Part shown: piece by piece, positions 17,253-17,327 of the stretch | Layout: every line of letters starts with the position of its first letter | Numbering within the stretch: the first letter of the stretch is position 1 | NCBI GenBank assembly: GCA_036823295.1 | Contig: DAISGD010000065.1 | Coordinates: 1 to 17,327 of the forward strand | Reading direction: 5' to 3' | DNA from: UBA4742 sp002403895 | GTDB lineage: Bacteria > Actinomycetota > Acidimicrobiia > Acidimicrobiales > Acidimicrobilacustridaceae | Length of the DNA stretch: 17,327 nucleotides | Position numbers and translations under genes: made by a program | The notes under the pieces: model-generated | Told to the model about the DNA's origin: nothing | Databases searched by the model: none | What the model saw: the letters and a program-made list of their open reading frames with translations, nothing else

Positions 17253-17327
17253 AGGGTGGGGTCGATCACGTCGTCGATGTCGGCGCGCAGCCGCTCGGGG
17301 TCGACGGGGGGCAGTCTGCGCCAGCGG
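17249..17327 (-). CDS. 3' end of the cognate antitoxin gene, cut by window edge
   Basis: The minus strand holds 26 in-frame codons ending RWRRLPPVDPERLRADIDDV then IDPTL and a TGA at 17251 to 17249. The TGA overlaps the toxin's GTG by 2 nt. A short helical C-terminal tail rich in Arg, Asp and Pro is what toxin-wrapping VapB or Phd-type antitoxins carry. The DNA-binding N-terminus lies outside the window, so the antitoxin class cannot be decided. Confidence 0.75.
   Translation of the reverse strand, partial: RWRRLPPVDPERLRADIDDVIDPTL

Overview
The window reads as a chromosomal segment of a high-GC actinobacterium. Coding density is very high, third codon positions are strongly GC-biased, GTG starts are common and many starts lack a Shine-Dalgarno sequence. 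The mix of an exported-type SurE relative, actinobacterial P450s, an actinobacterial single-subunit molybdopterin oxidoreductase and a MoxR/DUF58/DUF4350/DUF4129 operon would fit Acidimicrobiia, but that placement is from memory of these families and is uncertain. I see no rRNA, tRNA, CRISPR array, insertion sequence or phage module.

Left part (1-3097). A VOC-fold protein (cut by the window edge) and a MarR regulator are divergent. Between them is a 9-bp perfect inverted repeat that overlaps the -35 region of both inferred promoters, a textbook MarR switch. A PAP2-type membrane phosphatase follows marR. Next is a SurE-type nucleotidase coding region whose first beta strand and start are missing (likely a 5'-truncated pseudogene), then a hairpin terminator and a convergent carboxymuconolactone-decarboxylase-like gene.

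Middle (3181-11191). A formate-dehydrogenase-like molybdopterin oxidoreductase, a small DUF6457-type protein and an HxlR regulator form a tight three-gene operon. Two different cytochrome P450s lie head to head across 113 bp; the plus-strand one resembles the CYP124/125/142 group that oxidises sterol or branched-lipid side chains. Then come an SRPBCC protein, a divergent inositol-monophosphatase-family protein and a convergent galactose-1-phosphate uridylyltransferase. Several convergent pairs overlap or abut.

Right part (11287-17327). Five overlapping or nearly overlapping genes form one operon: a multi-pass membrane protein, a DUF4129 protein, a DUF4350 protein, a MoxR AAA+ ATPase and a DUF58 protein. 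The order matches, as I recall it, the moxR2 locus of mycobacteria. A small three-helix membrane protein with a long structured leader follows, then a strong bidirectional hairpin. The window ends in a VapC-like PIN toxin with the 3' end of its antitoxin gene.

A recurring signal is leaderless initiation: a TANNNT -10 hexamer 6-8 nt upstream of a start codon that has no Shine-Dalgarno sequence, seen at five genes plus one weaker case. I did not find a clearly new defence or mobile system. The best leads are the MarR switch with paired leaderless promoters, the HxlR/molybdopterin oxidoreductase/DUF6457 operon, the broken surE, and the structured leader before the small membrane protein.
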